Positions 24,336 through 32,526 of a stretch of 64,000 nt of DNA are shown piece after piece (the first letter of the stretch is position 1; the number at the start of each line of letters is the position of its first letter). Source of the stretch: Lentzea sp. NEAU-D7 (lineage in GTDB: Bacteria; Actinomycetota; Actinomycetes; Mycobacteriales; Pseudonocardiaceae); contig NZ_JAPJDL010000013.1 of assembly GCF_026242055.1 (NCBI RefSeq), positions 3,357 through 67,356 on the forward strand, given 5' to 3'. The position numbers and the translations under genes are program-made. Below the pieces are notes generated by a model. That model was not told where the DNA came from. It worked only from the letters and a program-made list of their open reading frames with translations, and made no database searches.

Positions 24336-24949
24336 CCGCCTTCGACCTGGTGGAGATGGACCTGCTCGCCACGCACGCGGGGGTGCGCTGGCCGTTCCCG
24401 CTGCGGGTGCCGTCGTTCGGCAAGCTCGCGGACGAACGCGCGCGCCTCCTCGCCGAGGCGGGCCACGGGCTGCAGGCGCGCGGACTGGCCGAGGCGCACG
24501 GACCCGTCGGCATGGCCGCGGCACTCGTCACCGCGCTGCACGAGCACACCGCCGTGGTCGACCTCGTCGTGCCCGGCACGGGCGCGGTCGCGATGGTCTT
24601 CGGCGACCAGGCCGTGGTGTGCACGCAGTCCGGCAGCACGGTCCGGGCGGCGCGGGTCGAGGCGGAGACGCTCGGCGACGAGCTCGTGGCGCTGGTCCCG
24701 CACGCCCGGCCCGCGCAGCTCATGCCCATCACGCTGCCACCCGGTGCCGGACTCGACCTGGAGGTCACCGGACAGGGGCAGGCGGGCGTGGTCAGGGGCG
24801 GGCAGCGGCAGGAAGTGTCCTGGTTGGACAGTGCGAGCGGACGGGTCAGGGTCGACGCCGGTGATGACGGCTGGGTGAGCGTCAACCCGCTGAGGCACCA
24901 CGACCTGGTCCGCGTGATCGGTGAGCTCGCCGCGATCGCGCGAGCCTGA
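24332..24949 (+). CDS. EspG-family ESX chaperone
   Basis: A 205-residue protein of the EspG family, cytosolic chaperones that bind PE/PPE-like substrates of type VII secretion. Recognisable features are the opening FDLVEMDLLATHAGVRWPFPLRV and the internal AALVTALHEHTAVVDLVV and GDQAVVCTQSGSTVRA blocks. Its presence next to a PPE-like gene supports a substrate-chaperone pair. It starts with GTG overlapping the previous gene. Confidence 0.75.
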   Translation: MTAFDLVEMDLLATHAGVRWPFPLRVPSFGKLADERARLLAEAGHGLQARGLAEAHGPVGMAAALVTALHEHTAVVDLVVPGTGAVAMVFGDQAVVCTQSGSTVRAARVEAETLGDELVALVPHARPAQLMPITLPPGAGLDLEVTGQGQAGVVRGGQRQEVSWLDSASGRVRVDAGDDGWVSVNPLRHHDLVRVIGELAAIARA

Positions 24950-24964
24950 TGGAGGGGGAGAGAA

Positions 24965-25309
24965 GTGGATCCAGCACAGTGGCTGGCGGACTACCAGGAA
25001 CGCCTGGAACGCGTCGCGTACAGCGCGCGGTCGGCGAGTGCGAGCCTGGCCGAGGTGGGGGCGAAGGCGACCTCGCCGCGCGGTGAGGTCACCGTGACGG
25101 TGAACGCGGGCGGCGTGCTCGGCGACGTCGCGCTGACGCCGTCGGCGCGCAAGCTCGACGTCGACACGCTCGCGATGCTGATCGTCAGCACCGCGCGGGA
25201 GGCGCAACGGCTGGCGAGCGCCCGGATGACCGAGGTCATGGCGGACTACCTCGGCGAAAGCGACGCGTTGCACCAGATCACGAAGAACCTGCCGGAGGCC
25301 GTGCGATGA
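24965..25309 (+). CDS. YbaB/EbfC-family protein
   Basis: A 114-residue YbaB/EbfC-type protein: long N-terminal helix, a central beta-hairpin (GEVTVTVNAGGVLGDVALTPSARKL) and a second helix. Canonical EbfC proteins bind DNA as tweezer-shaped dimers, but paralogues inside ESX loci are common in actinomycetes and their role is unknown. It starts with GTG after a GGGGGAGAGAAG SD and overlaps the following gene by four bases. Confidence 0.8.
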   Translation: MDPAQWLADYQERLERVAYSARSASASLAEVGAKATSPRGEVTVTVNAGGVLGDVALTPSARKLDVDTLAMLIVSTAREAQRLASARMTEVMADYLGESDALHQITKNLPEAVR

Positions 25310-25605
25310 GCTTCACCGCGGACCACGAGCAGTTGCGCCGCCACGCCAGGACCCTGACCGGGTACGCCGACCGGCTGTCCGGCACCGGATCCCGGCTGCC
25401 GGGCCAGGTCGGTCAGTCCTCGCTCGGGTCGTTCGCCCAGTTCCTCAGCTCCGGCCTGAGCGGCCCGATGGGCGAGACGGCGGGAGCGTTCGCCCAGATC
25501 GCGTCCACGATGGACCAGGTGGGCGAGGGCATCCGGCGGACCGCCGAGAACTACCAGCGCACCGACGAGCGCAACGCCGCGGACATCACGGGAGTGGACC
25601 GATGA
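25306..25605 (+). CDS. ESX-associated helical protein (WXG100-like)
   Basis: A 99-residue protein with two helices separated by a Ser/Gly-rich turn: SFTADHEQLRRHARTLTGYADRL, then TAGAFAQIASTMDQVGEGIRRTAENYQRTDERNA. The final block is typical of WXG100/EspC proteins, whose C-terminal helix carries the export signal; a YxxxD/E-like element (YQRTDE) is visible. It overlaps both neighbours by four bases, so it is probably translated with the next gene as a heterodimer partner. Confidence 0.72.
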   Translation: MSFTADHEQLRRHARTLTGYADRLSGTGSRLPGQVGQSSLGSFAQFLSSGLSGPMGETAGAFAQIASTMDQVGEGIRRTAENYQRTDERNAADITGVDR

Positions 25606-26393
25606 CGGTGACCGACGCGGGCACGATCGCCGGCCTGCTGAACGAGCTCCGCGCCACCACGAACGCCGTCACCGGCGACGAGTGGCTGTCGTCCGGCCTC
25701 GCCCAGACCCCGAAGGCCCCGCTGAGCGAACTGGCCTCGGACGGGAAACCGTTGCAGGCACTGGACAGCGCGGGCGCCGGCTTCCTCACGCCGATGATCT
25801 CGTTCCTGGAGGAGCCGCTGAACGAGCTGCGCGGCGACCCGGACGGCGTCCAGCGGGGCGCGGGGGAGTTCGAGGACGCGAGCAAGGCCGCGACCGCGCT
25901 CGCCGGCGAGTACGGCGCCAAGGCGGGCAGCGAGACCGACGGCTGGACCGGGGAGAGCGCGGCGGAGTACGCGAAGACGGGCAAGGAACTCGTCGACGGC
26001 GTGCTCTCCGTGGCCGAGACGGCGCTGACGAACGCCACCGCGCTGATCAAGGCGGGCGAGGTGGTCGCCCGGGTGGCCGCCGAGGTGACGCGGCTGATCA
26101 CCGAGGCGGTCGGGAAGATCGTGCCGATCATGACGCAGGCGATCGCCGCGGCGGCGGTGACGTTCGGGCAGAGCATCGCCGCGGCGATCCCGCAGTGCGT
26201 GCAGATCGCGGTCGAGTGCGGCGGGCAGATCGCGGCCAAGCTCGGTGAGCTGCTGACGAGCGGGGAGAACCTGGTCAAGCTGGTCGAGGGGGCGCAGGCG
26301 GTGCTGAAGATCGTGAAACAGGCGATGTCGGTGATCGGGGACAAGGCGTCGGGCTCGGCCGAGCTGCCGACCGCCGAGGAGGTGACCGCGTGA
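25602..26393 (+). CDS. WXG100-domain-containing ESX substrate candidate
   Basis: A 263-residue helical protein. The middle contains ETDGWTGESAAEYAKTGKELVDGV, in which WTG fills the WxG position of ESX helical hairpins. The C-terminal half is Ala-rich and amphipathic to hydrophobic (IVPIMTQAIAAAAVTFGQSIAAAIP) and might insert into membranes. No toxin domain is recognisable at the C-terminus. It immediately follows the smaller helical protein. Confidence 0.65.
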   Translation: MTVTDAGTIAGLLNELRATTNAVTGDEWLSSGLAQTPKAPLSELASDGKPLQALDSAGAGFLTPMISFLEEPLNELRGDPDGVQRGAGEFEDASKAATALAGEYGAKAGSETDGWTGESAAEYAKTGKELVDGVLSVAETALTNATALIKAGEVVARVAAEVTRLITEAVGKIVPIMTQAIAAAAVTFGQSIAAAIPQCVQIAVECGGQIAAKLGELLTSGENLVKLVEGAQAVLKIVKQAMSVIGDKASGSAELPTAEEVTA

Positions 26394-27451
26394 AGCGCCT
26401 CGCCGCGCTCGTCTGCGCGCTCCTGCTCCTCGGCACCACGCCGGCGAAGGCCGACGACGCCGTGCAGACGGTGCTCGACCAGTACCTGCTGCAGGCGGGA
26501 CCGGGTGCCGCCGTGCACACCGGGTCCGGCACGCGGTCGACCGGCACCGGGAAGCTTCACGAGCGGCGCCCGATCACGGCCGCCGACCACTTCCGGATCG
26601 GCAGCCAGACCAAGACGTTCACCGCCGTGGTCGTCCTGCAGCTCGTGGACGAGGGCCGGGCCGAACTGGACGCGCCGATCTCGCGGTACCTGCCCGGCGT
26701 GGTCACCGGCAACTACGACGGTGACGTGATCACCGTTCGCCAGCTGCTGCAGCACACCAGCGGTCTCGTCCGCGACGTGCGCGACGCCAAGGCGGGTCCC
26801 GGCGGCACGTACGCGCTGGGCGAGCTCGTCCGCTCGGCGATGGACGAACCGGCCCAGAACGCTCCCGGTGCGGCCCAGAACTACTCGAACGTCGGCTACC
26901 TGGTGCTGGGACTGCTGATCGAACGCCTCACCGGCAGGCAGGCCGGTGACGCGATCACCGAGCGGGTCGTCCAGCCGCTCGGCCTGACCGAGACGCGCTT
27001 TCCGGCACCCGGTGACCGCGCGCTGAAGGCGCCCTTCCTGAACGGCTACCTGGGCGGCCGCCTCGGCCAGCTCTTCTTCTGGACCGAGGCGACCACCACC
27101 GTCGAGCTGTCGGCCTGGAGCACCGCCGGTGCCATGGAGTCCACTTTGGACGACCTCCAGCGGTTCTACCGCGCGCTGGCCGGCGGCAGGCTCGTCTCCC
27201 CGGCGGCGCTGGCCGAGATGAGGCGCACGTTCGGCCCGGCCGACGCCTACGGCCTGGGCCTGGTGAAGATGCCGTTGTCGTGCGGTGTGGTCGCGTGGGG
27301 TCACAACGGTGCCCTGATGACCGGGCACTACTCGTTCACCCTGACCACCGACGACGGCCGGTTCGCGTCGGTCGTGACCAACACGAACTGGCAGGGCTCC
27401 GGCAAGCCCTCGGCCGTCGACGTGGCCGACCGGGCGATCTGCTCCGGTTAG
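26390..27451 (+). CDS. Secreted serine hydrolase (class C beta-lactamase/DD-peptidase family)
   Basis: A 353-residue exported protein: Sec signal peptide (LAALVCALLLLGTTPAKA), then a beta-lactamase-fold domain. The SxxK motif is GSQTKTF (near residue 74), the second motif is YSN (near residue 165), and the third-motif region lies near WGHNGALMTGH. The sequence resembles Streptomyces R61 DD-carboxypeptidase-like enzymes. It acts outside the membrane on peptidoglycan peptides or related esters. It is the last gene of the ESX accessory operon (GTGA overlap) and its stop overlaps that of sucD by four bases. Confidence 0.85.
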   Translation: MKRLAALVCALLLLGTTPAKADDAVQTVLDQYLLQAGPGAAVHTGSGTRSTGTGKLHERRPITAADHFRIGSQTKTFTAVVVLQLVDEGRAELDAPISRYLPGVVTGNYDGDVITVRQLLQHTSGLVRDVRDAKAGPGGTYALGELVRSAMDEPAQNAPGAAQNYSNVGYLVLGLLIERLTGRQAGDAITERVVQPLGLTETRFPAPGDRALKAPFLNGYLGGRLGQLFFWTEATTTVELSAWSTAGAMESTLDDLQRFYRALAGGRLVSPAALAEMRRTFGPADAYGLGLVKMPLSCGVVAWGHNGALMTGHYSFTLTTDDGRFASVVTNTNWQGSGKPSAVDVADRAICSG

Positions 27452-28326
27452 CCGGTCAGGATCGCCCGTGCGAGCGCGGCGGTCTCGGACGGCGTCCTGC
27501 CGACCCTGATCCCCACCGCCTCCATGGCCAGCCGCTTCGCCTCCGCCGTGCCCGAGGACCCCGAGACGATGGCGCCCGCGTGGCCCATCGTCTTGCCCTC
27601 GGGCGCGGTAAAGCCGGCGACGTAGCCGACCACGGGCTTGGACACGTTGTCCCGCACGAACTCCGCCGCCCGTTCCTCCGCGTCGCCGCCGATCTCGCCG
27701 ATCATCACGATCAGCTCGGTCTCCGGGTCCGCCTCGAACGCCGCGATGGCGTCGATGTGCGTGGTGCCGACGATCGGGTCGCCGCCGATGCCGACGCACG
27801 TGGTGAAGCCGAAGTCCTTCAGCTCGTGCATCAGCTGGTACGTCAGCGTTCCGGACTTCGACACGAGGCCGATCGACCCCGGTTTGGTGATGTCCGCGGG
27901 GATGATGCCCGCGTTGGACTTGCCGGGACTGATGATGCCGGGGCAGTTCGGGCCGATGATCCGCGTGGACCCGCCCTGCGCGTGCGCCCAGAACCGTGCG
28001 GTGTCGTGGACCGGGACGCCCTCGGTGATCACCACGGCCAGGCCGATGCCCGCGTCGATCGCCTCGACCACCGCGTCGCCGGTGAACGCGGGCGGGACGA
28101 AGAGCACCGACACGGTCGCGCCGGTCTCCGCCATCGCCTGGGCGACCGTGCCGTACACCGGCAGGGTCACGTCGTCGAAGTCCACGGACGTGCCGGCCTT
28201 GCGGGCGTTGACGCCGCCGACGACCTTCGTGCCGGCCGCGAGCATCCGCCGGGTGTGCTTCACACCCTCCGAACCCGTCATGCCCTGCACGATCACGCGG
28301 CTGTTCTCGTCGAGGAAGATGGCCAT
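27448..28326 (-). CDS. sucD: Succinyl-CoA synthetase-like alpha subunit
   Basis: ADP/GDP-forming CoA ligase alpha subunit of 292 residues. The N-terminal Rossmann domain binds CoA (VIVQGMTGSEGVKHTRRM), and the phosphorylated His lies in TMGHAGAIV. IGPNCPGIISPGKSNAGIIP is the typical ligase loop. It starts with ATG at 28326 overlapping the sucC stop (ATGA). The location, divergent from oxc-frc behind a GntR palindrome, suggests a dedicated paralogue. It may supply or recycle CoA thioesters for oxalate activation. Malate-CoA ligase (MtkB) is a possible alternative because the families are close. Confidence 0.88.
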   Translation of the reverse strand: MAIFLDENSRVIVQGMTGSEGVKHTRRMLAAGTKVVGGVNARKAGTSVDFDDVTLPVYGTVAQAMAETGATVSVLFVPPAFTGDAVVEAIDAGIGLAVVITEGVPVHDTARFWAHAQGGSTRIIGPNCPGIISPGKSNAGIIPADITKPGSIGLVSKSGTLTYQLMHELKDFGFTTCVGIGGDPIVGTTHIDAIAAFEADPETELIVMIGEIGGDAEERAAEFVRDNVSKPVVGYVAGFTAPEGKTMGHAGAIVSGSSGTAEAKRLAMEAVGIRVGRTPSETAALARAILTG

Positions 28327-29426
28327 CAGGACTCCTTGCCGGCGAGGGCGGCGGCACGGCCCGCCGCGTCGTCCATCGTGTGCGCCACGGTGATCAGCGG
28401 GTGCCGTGCCTGGTCGAGGATGCGGTGGCCCGCTTCGGCGTTGTTGCCGTCGAGGCGGACGACCAGCGGCTTGTCGGCGCGATCGCCGAGCATGCCGAGG
28501 GCCTGCACGATCCCGTCGGCCACCGCGTCGCACGCGGTGATGCCGCCGAACACGTTCACGAACACGCTGCGGACCGACGGGTCCGAGAGGATGACGTCGA
28601 GGCCGTCGGCCATCACCTGGGCCGAGGCGCCGCCGCCGATGTCGAGGAAGTTCGCCGGCGCGGCACCGGCCAGCGCCACCACGTCCAAAGTGGACATGAC
28701 GAGTCCCGCGCCGTTGCCGATGACACCGACGGTGCCGTCGAGCTTGACGTAGTTGAGGCCCTTCTCCGCGGCCCGCACCTCCAGCGGGTCACCGGAGGCG
28801 CTGTCCGTGAGCCGGGCGTGCCGGAACGACGCGTTGTCGTCCAGCGTCACCTTGCCGTCCAATGCGATGATCCGGCCGTCTTCGGTGCGCGCCAACGGGT
28901 TCACCTCGACCAGGGTGGCGTCCTCGGAGACGAAGACCTGCCACAGGGCGGCGGCGACGGCGTTCACCTCCGCGGCGATCTCCGGTGGGAACACCGCCGA
29001 TGCGTCGAAGGCCGAAGCCGGCATCCGGGTGATGGAGTCCGCCATCTCCTCGATCTCCACGCCACCGGTGGCCGAGGCCATGCCGATGAACGTCCTGTTG
29101 GCACGATCGAGCAGGAACGACAGGTAGTACTCCTCGGCGATCTCGCTCGCCTCGGTGACCAGGACCTGGTGCACGGTGTGGCCCTTGATGTCCATCCCCA
29201 GGACGGCGGAGGCCGCCGCCGCTGCTTCGTCCGGCGTCGAAGCGACTCTGATGCCGCCGGCCTTGCCGCGGCCGCCGGTCTTCACCTGGGCCTTCACGAC
29301 GACCGTGCCGCCGAGCCGTGCGGCGGCCTCGCGCGCGGAGTCAGGAGTGCCCGCCACGAAACCACGCGGAACGGGCACCCCGTACCGCTCGAAGAGGTCC
29401 CGCGCCTCGTGTTCGAAAAGATCCAC
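28326..29426 (-). CDS. sucC: Succinyl-CoA synthetase-like beta subunit
   Basis: ATP-grasp subunit of a CoA ligase, 366 residues. The start MDLFEHEARDLFERYGVPVPRG is the family N-terminus, KAQVKTGGRGKAGG forms the nucleotide loop, and LVEVNPLA and NVFGGITACDAVADGI are conserved blocks. It begins with GTG 29426 (SD GAGAGGACG) and is divergent from oxc, with GntR box 2 between them. It is a little shorter than the housekeeping beta subunit (~388), consistent with a specialised paralogue. Substrate preference (succinate, malate or oxalate/formate) cannot be told from the sequence. Confidence 0.88.
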   Translation of the reverse strand: MDLFEHEARDLFERYGVPVPRGFVAGTPDSAREAAARLGGTVVVKAQVKTGGRGKAGGIRVASTPDEAAAAASAVLGMDIKGHTVHQVLVTEASEIAEEYYLSFLLDRANRTFIGMASATGGVEIEEMADSITRMPASAFDASAVFPPEIAAEVNAVAAALWQVFVSEDATLVEVNPLARTEDGRIIALDGKVTLDDNASFRHARLTDSASGDPLEVRAAEKGLNYVKLDGTVGVIGNGAGLVMSTLDVVALAGAAPANFLDIGGGASAQVMADGLDVILSDPSVRSVFVNVFGGITACDAVADGIVQALGMLGDRADKPLVVRLDGNNAEAGHRILDQARHPLITVAHTMDDAAGRAAALAGKES

Positions 29427-29504
29427 CGTCTACGTCCTCTCGCCGAAAACTTGCGGCCGTCTATGGACATCCGGTTGGTAGCGGAGTAACGATATGCCTA
29501 CCTC

Positions 29505-29518
29505 ATACGGTATGCAAT
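29505..29518. promoter_or_regulatory. GntR box 2, sucC/oxc divergent promoter
   Basis: ATACGGTATGCAAT, reverse complement ATTGCATACCGTAT. TACGGT (29506-29511) is the -10 for oxc, and TACCGT on the other strand suits sucC. It is 35 bases upstream of the oxc ATG and about 80 upstream of the sucC GTG. Confidence 0.75.
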
Positions 29519-29552
29519 CTACAGTCGAAGCGCCAAGGGGAGCTGATCGCCG

Positions 29553-31250
29553 ATGACGAGTTCCGCGGAGCCGGAGTCGATTCCCGAGTCCATCTCTGGT
29601 GGCCACCTGGTGGCGAAGGCACTCAAAGCCGAGGGCGTCGACACCATCTTCACGCTGTGCGGCGGGCACATCATCGACATCTACGACGGCTGCGTGGACG
29701 AGGGCATCGCCGTCATCGACGTCCGGCACGAGCAGGTCGCGGCGCACGCGGCCGACGGGTACGCGCGGATCACCGGCAAGCCCGGTTGCGCCGTCGTGAC
29801 CGCGGGACCGGGCACCACCGACGCCGTCACGGGCGTCGCGAACGCGTTCCGCGCGGAGAGCCCGATGCTGCTGATCGGCGGCCAGGGTGCGCTGAGCCAG
29901 CACAAGATGGGCTCGCTGCAGGACCTCCCGCACGTCGACATGATGACGCCGATCACCAAGTTCGCGGCGAACGTCCCGCACACCGCCCGCATCGCGGACA
30001 TGGTGTCGATGGCGTTCCGCGAGGCCAACGCCGGCGCACCGGGCCCTTCGTTCCTGGAGATCCCGCGCGACGTGCTGGACGCCAAGGTGCCGGTGAGCAC
30101 CGCCCGAGTACCGGAAGCGGGCCACTACCGCGCCTCCACGCGCAGCGTCGGCGACCCGGCGGACATCGAGAAGCTCGCGGACCTGCTGGTGCACGCCCGC
30201 AAGCCCGCCATCCTGCTGGGCAGCCAGGTGTGGACGACGCGGGCCACGGACTCCGCGGCCGACCTCGTCCGCACGCTCAACATCCCCGCCTACATGAACG
30301 GCGCGGGCCGCGGCACCCTGCCGCCCGGCGACCCGCACCACTTCCAGCTGTCGCGCCGCTACGCCTTCGACAACGCCGACGTCATCGTGATCGTCGGAAC
30401 CCCGTTCGACTTCCGGATGGGCTACGGCCGCAGGCTTTCCGCGAACGCGACCGTCGTCCAGATCGACCTCGACTACCGCACCGTCGGCAAGAACCGCGAC
30501 ATCGACCTCGGCATCGTCGGTGACGCCGACCTGGTCCTGTCGAGCGTCGCGCAGGCGGCGTCGGGCCGCGAGGACAACGGGGCGATGGGCCGCAAGGTGT
30601 GGCTGGAGGAACTGCAGGCGGTCGAGGAGAAGGCGCGGCAGAAGCGTGCCGAGCACCTGCTCTCCGAGGACGTGCCGATCCACCCGTACCGGCTGGTGAG
30701 CGAGATCAACGACTTCCTCACCGAGGACTCGATCTACATCGGCGACGGCGGCGACGTCGTGACGTTCTCCGGCCAGGTCGTGCAGCCGAAGTCGCCCGGC
30801 CACTGGATGGACCCCGGTCCACTCGGGACGCTCGGCGTCGGCATCCCGTTCGTGCTGGCCGCGAAACTGGCCAGGCCGGACAAGGAGGTCGTGGCCCTGT
30901 TCGGCGACGGCGCGTTCAGCCTCACCGGCTGGGACTTCGAGACGCTGGTCCGCTACGACCTGCCGTTCGTCGGCGTCGTCGGCAACAACTCGTCGATGAA
31001 CCAGATCCGCTACGGCCAGGCGGCCAAGTACGGGCTGGAGCGCGAGCGCGTCGGCAACACGCTCGGCGACGTCCGCTACGACCAGTTCGCCAAGATGCTC
31101 GGCGGCTACGGCGAGGAGGTGCGCGACCCCGAGGACATCGGGCCGGCGCTGCGGCGCGCCCGCGAGTCCGGCAAGCCCTCGCTGATCAACGTGTGGATCG
31201 ACCCGGACGTGTACGCGCCCGGAACCATGAACCAGACGATGTACAAGTAG
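29553..31250 (+). CDS. oxc: Thiamine-diphosphate enzyme, probable oxalyl-CoA decarboxylase
   Basis: A 565-residue ThDP-dependent enzyme of the acetolactate synthase/oxalyl-CoA decarboxylase family. Three domains are visible: Pyr domain with the catalytic Glu60 in VRHEQVAAHAADGYA, a central domain, and a PP domain with GDGAFSLTGWDFETL and the closing Asn pair in VVGNNSS for the Mg-diphosphate site. Sequence alone would permit an acetolactate-synthase-like role. The next gene is a clear formyl-CoA:oxalate CoA-transferase, and the shared GntR palindrome links it to formate dehydrogenase. Oxalyl-CoA to formyl-CoA plus CO2 is therefore the best assignment. SD AAGGGGAG precedes ATG 29553. Confidence 0.78.
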   Translation: MTSSAEPESIPESISGGHLVAKALKAEGVDTIFTLCGGHIIDIYDGCVDEGIAVIDVRHEQVAAHAADGYARITGKPGCAVVTAGPGTTDAVTGVANAFRAESPMLLIGGQGALSQHKMGSLQDLPHVDMMTPITKFAANVPHTARIADMVSMAFREANAGAPGPSFLEIPRDVLDAKVPVSTARVPEAGHYRASTRSVGDPADIEKLADLLVHARKPAILLGSQVWTTRATDSAADLVRTLNIPAYMNGAGRGTLPPGDPHHFQLSRRYAFDNADVIVIVGTPFDFRMGYGRRLSANATVVQIDLDYRTVGKNRDIDLGIVGDADLVLSSVAQAASGREDNGAMGRKVWLEELQAVEEKARQKRAEHLLSEDVPIHPYRLVSEINDFLTEDSIYIGDGGDVVTFSGQVVQPKSPGHWMDPGPLGTLGVGIPFVLAAKLARPDKEVVALFGDGAFSLTGWDFETLVRYDLPFVGVVGNNSSMNQIRYGQAAKYGLERERVGNTLGDVRYDQFAKMLGGYGEEVRDPEDIGPALRRARESGKPSLINVWIDPDVYAPGTMNQTMYK

Positions 31251-31264
31251 GTGAGCTGACCAAA

Positions 31265-32506
31265 ATGGGTAAAACACCGGCCAAGGCCCTGGAGGGCGTC
31301 AAAGTCCTCGACATGACGCACGTGCAGTCCGGACCGTCGTCGACCCAGCTGCTCGCCTGGCTCGGCGCCGACGTCATCAAGCTGGAGACGCCGGGACGGG
31401 GCGACATCACCCGCGGCCAGCTGCGCGATCTGCCCGAAGTGGACAGTCTCTACTTCACGATGCTCAACTGCAACAAGCGGAGCATCACCCTCAACATGAA
31501 GGCCCCCGAGGGCAAGGAGGTCTTCGAGAGGCTCATCGCCGACGTCGACGTCCTCGTCGAGAACTTCGGCCCCGGTGTCGTCGAGCGGTTCGGCTACCCG
31601 TGGGAGAAGCTGCACGCGCTCAACGAGAAGCTCGTCTACGCGTCGATCAAGGGCTTCGGCCCCGGCCGCTACGCCGACTTCAAGGCGTACGAGGTGATCG
31701 CGCAGGCGATGGGCGGCTCGATGAGCACCACCGGGTTCGAGGACGGTCCGCCGCTCGCCACCGGCGCGCAGATCGGCGACTCGGGCACCGGCATACACCT
31801 GGTGGCCGCGATCCTGGCCGCGCTGTACCAGCGGACCAGCACCGGGCGCGGGCAGCGCGTCCAGGTCGCGATGCAGGACGCCGTCCTGAACCTGTGCCGG
31901 GTGAAGCTGCGCGACCAGCAGCGGCTCACCCACGGGCCGCTGGGGGAGTACCCGAACGAGACGTTCGGAGACGAGGTGCCCCGCTCCGGCAACGCATCCG
32001 GTGGTGGCCAGCCCGGCTGGGCGGTGCGCTGTGCCCCCGGCGGCCCCAACGACTACATCTACGTGATCATCCAGCCCGTCGGCTGGGCCCCGCTGACCGA
32101 GCTGATCGGCAGGCCGGAGCTCGCCGAGGACCCGGCGTGGGCCACGCCCGAGGTCAGGCTCTCCAAGCTGGACAAGGCGTTCGCGCTGATCGAGGAGTGG
32201 ACGGAGAAGCACACCAAGTGGGAGGTGATGGACAAGCTCAACTCCCACAACATCCCGTGCGGACCCATCCTCTCCACCAAGGAGATCATCGAGGACGAGA
32301 CGCTGGCCGAACTGGGCACCGTCGTCGAGGTCGAGCACCCCGAGCGCGGCGCGTTCAAGACGGTCGGCAACCCGCTCAAGCTCTCGGACTCGGTCGTCGA
32401 GATCCAGCGCCCGCCGTTGCTCGGTGAGCACAACGACGAGGTCCTCGGCGCGCTCGGCTACAGCGCGGACCGGCTGGCCGGCCTGCGCGCGGCCGGCGTC
32501 ATCTAA
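31265..32506 (+). CDS. frc: Formyl-CoA:oxalate CoA-transferase
   Basis: Class III CoA-transferase of 413 residues that moves CoA from formyl-CoA (or succinyl-CoA) to oxalate. It matches Oxalobacter Frc throughout: THVQSGPSSTQLLAWLGADVIK, VDSLYFTMLNCNKRSI, catalytic Asp172 in IGDSGTGIHL, VAMQDAVLNL with RDQQRLTHG, and the Gly-rich active-site loop GNASGGGQPGW. These elements distinguish Frc from CaiB/BaiF relatives. It follows oxc by 14 bases and precedes the ADP-forming ligase in the same operon. Confidence 0.93.
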   Translation: MGKTPAKALEGVKVLDMTHVQSGPSSTQLLAWLGADVIKLETPGRGDITRGQLRDLPEVDSLYFTMLNCNKRSITLNMKAPEGKEVFERLIADVDVLVENFGPGVVERFGYPWEKLHALNEKLVYASIKGFGPGRYADFKAYEVIAQAMGGSMSTTGFEDGPPLATGAQIGDSGTGIHLVAAILAALYQRTSTGRGQRVQVAMQDAVLNLCRVKLRDQQRLTHGPLGEYPNETFGDEVPRSGNASGGGQPGWAVRCAPGGPNDYIYVIIQPVGWAPLTELIGRPELAEDPAWATPEVRLSKLDKAFALIEEWTEKHTKWEVMDKLNSHNIPCGPILSTKEIIEDETLAELGTVVEVEHPERGAFKTVGNPLKLSDSVVEIQRPPLLGEHNDEVLGALGYSADRLAGLRAAGVI

Positions 32507-32526
32507 CCTCAGGGAGACGAGATCTC

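Noticed and set aside
29553..31250. Acetolactate synthase catalytic subunit
   Set aside because: The fold allows it, but no regulatory subunit or branched-chain genes are nearby, while frc follows directly and the promoter palindrome is shared with fdh and the OFA transporter.
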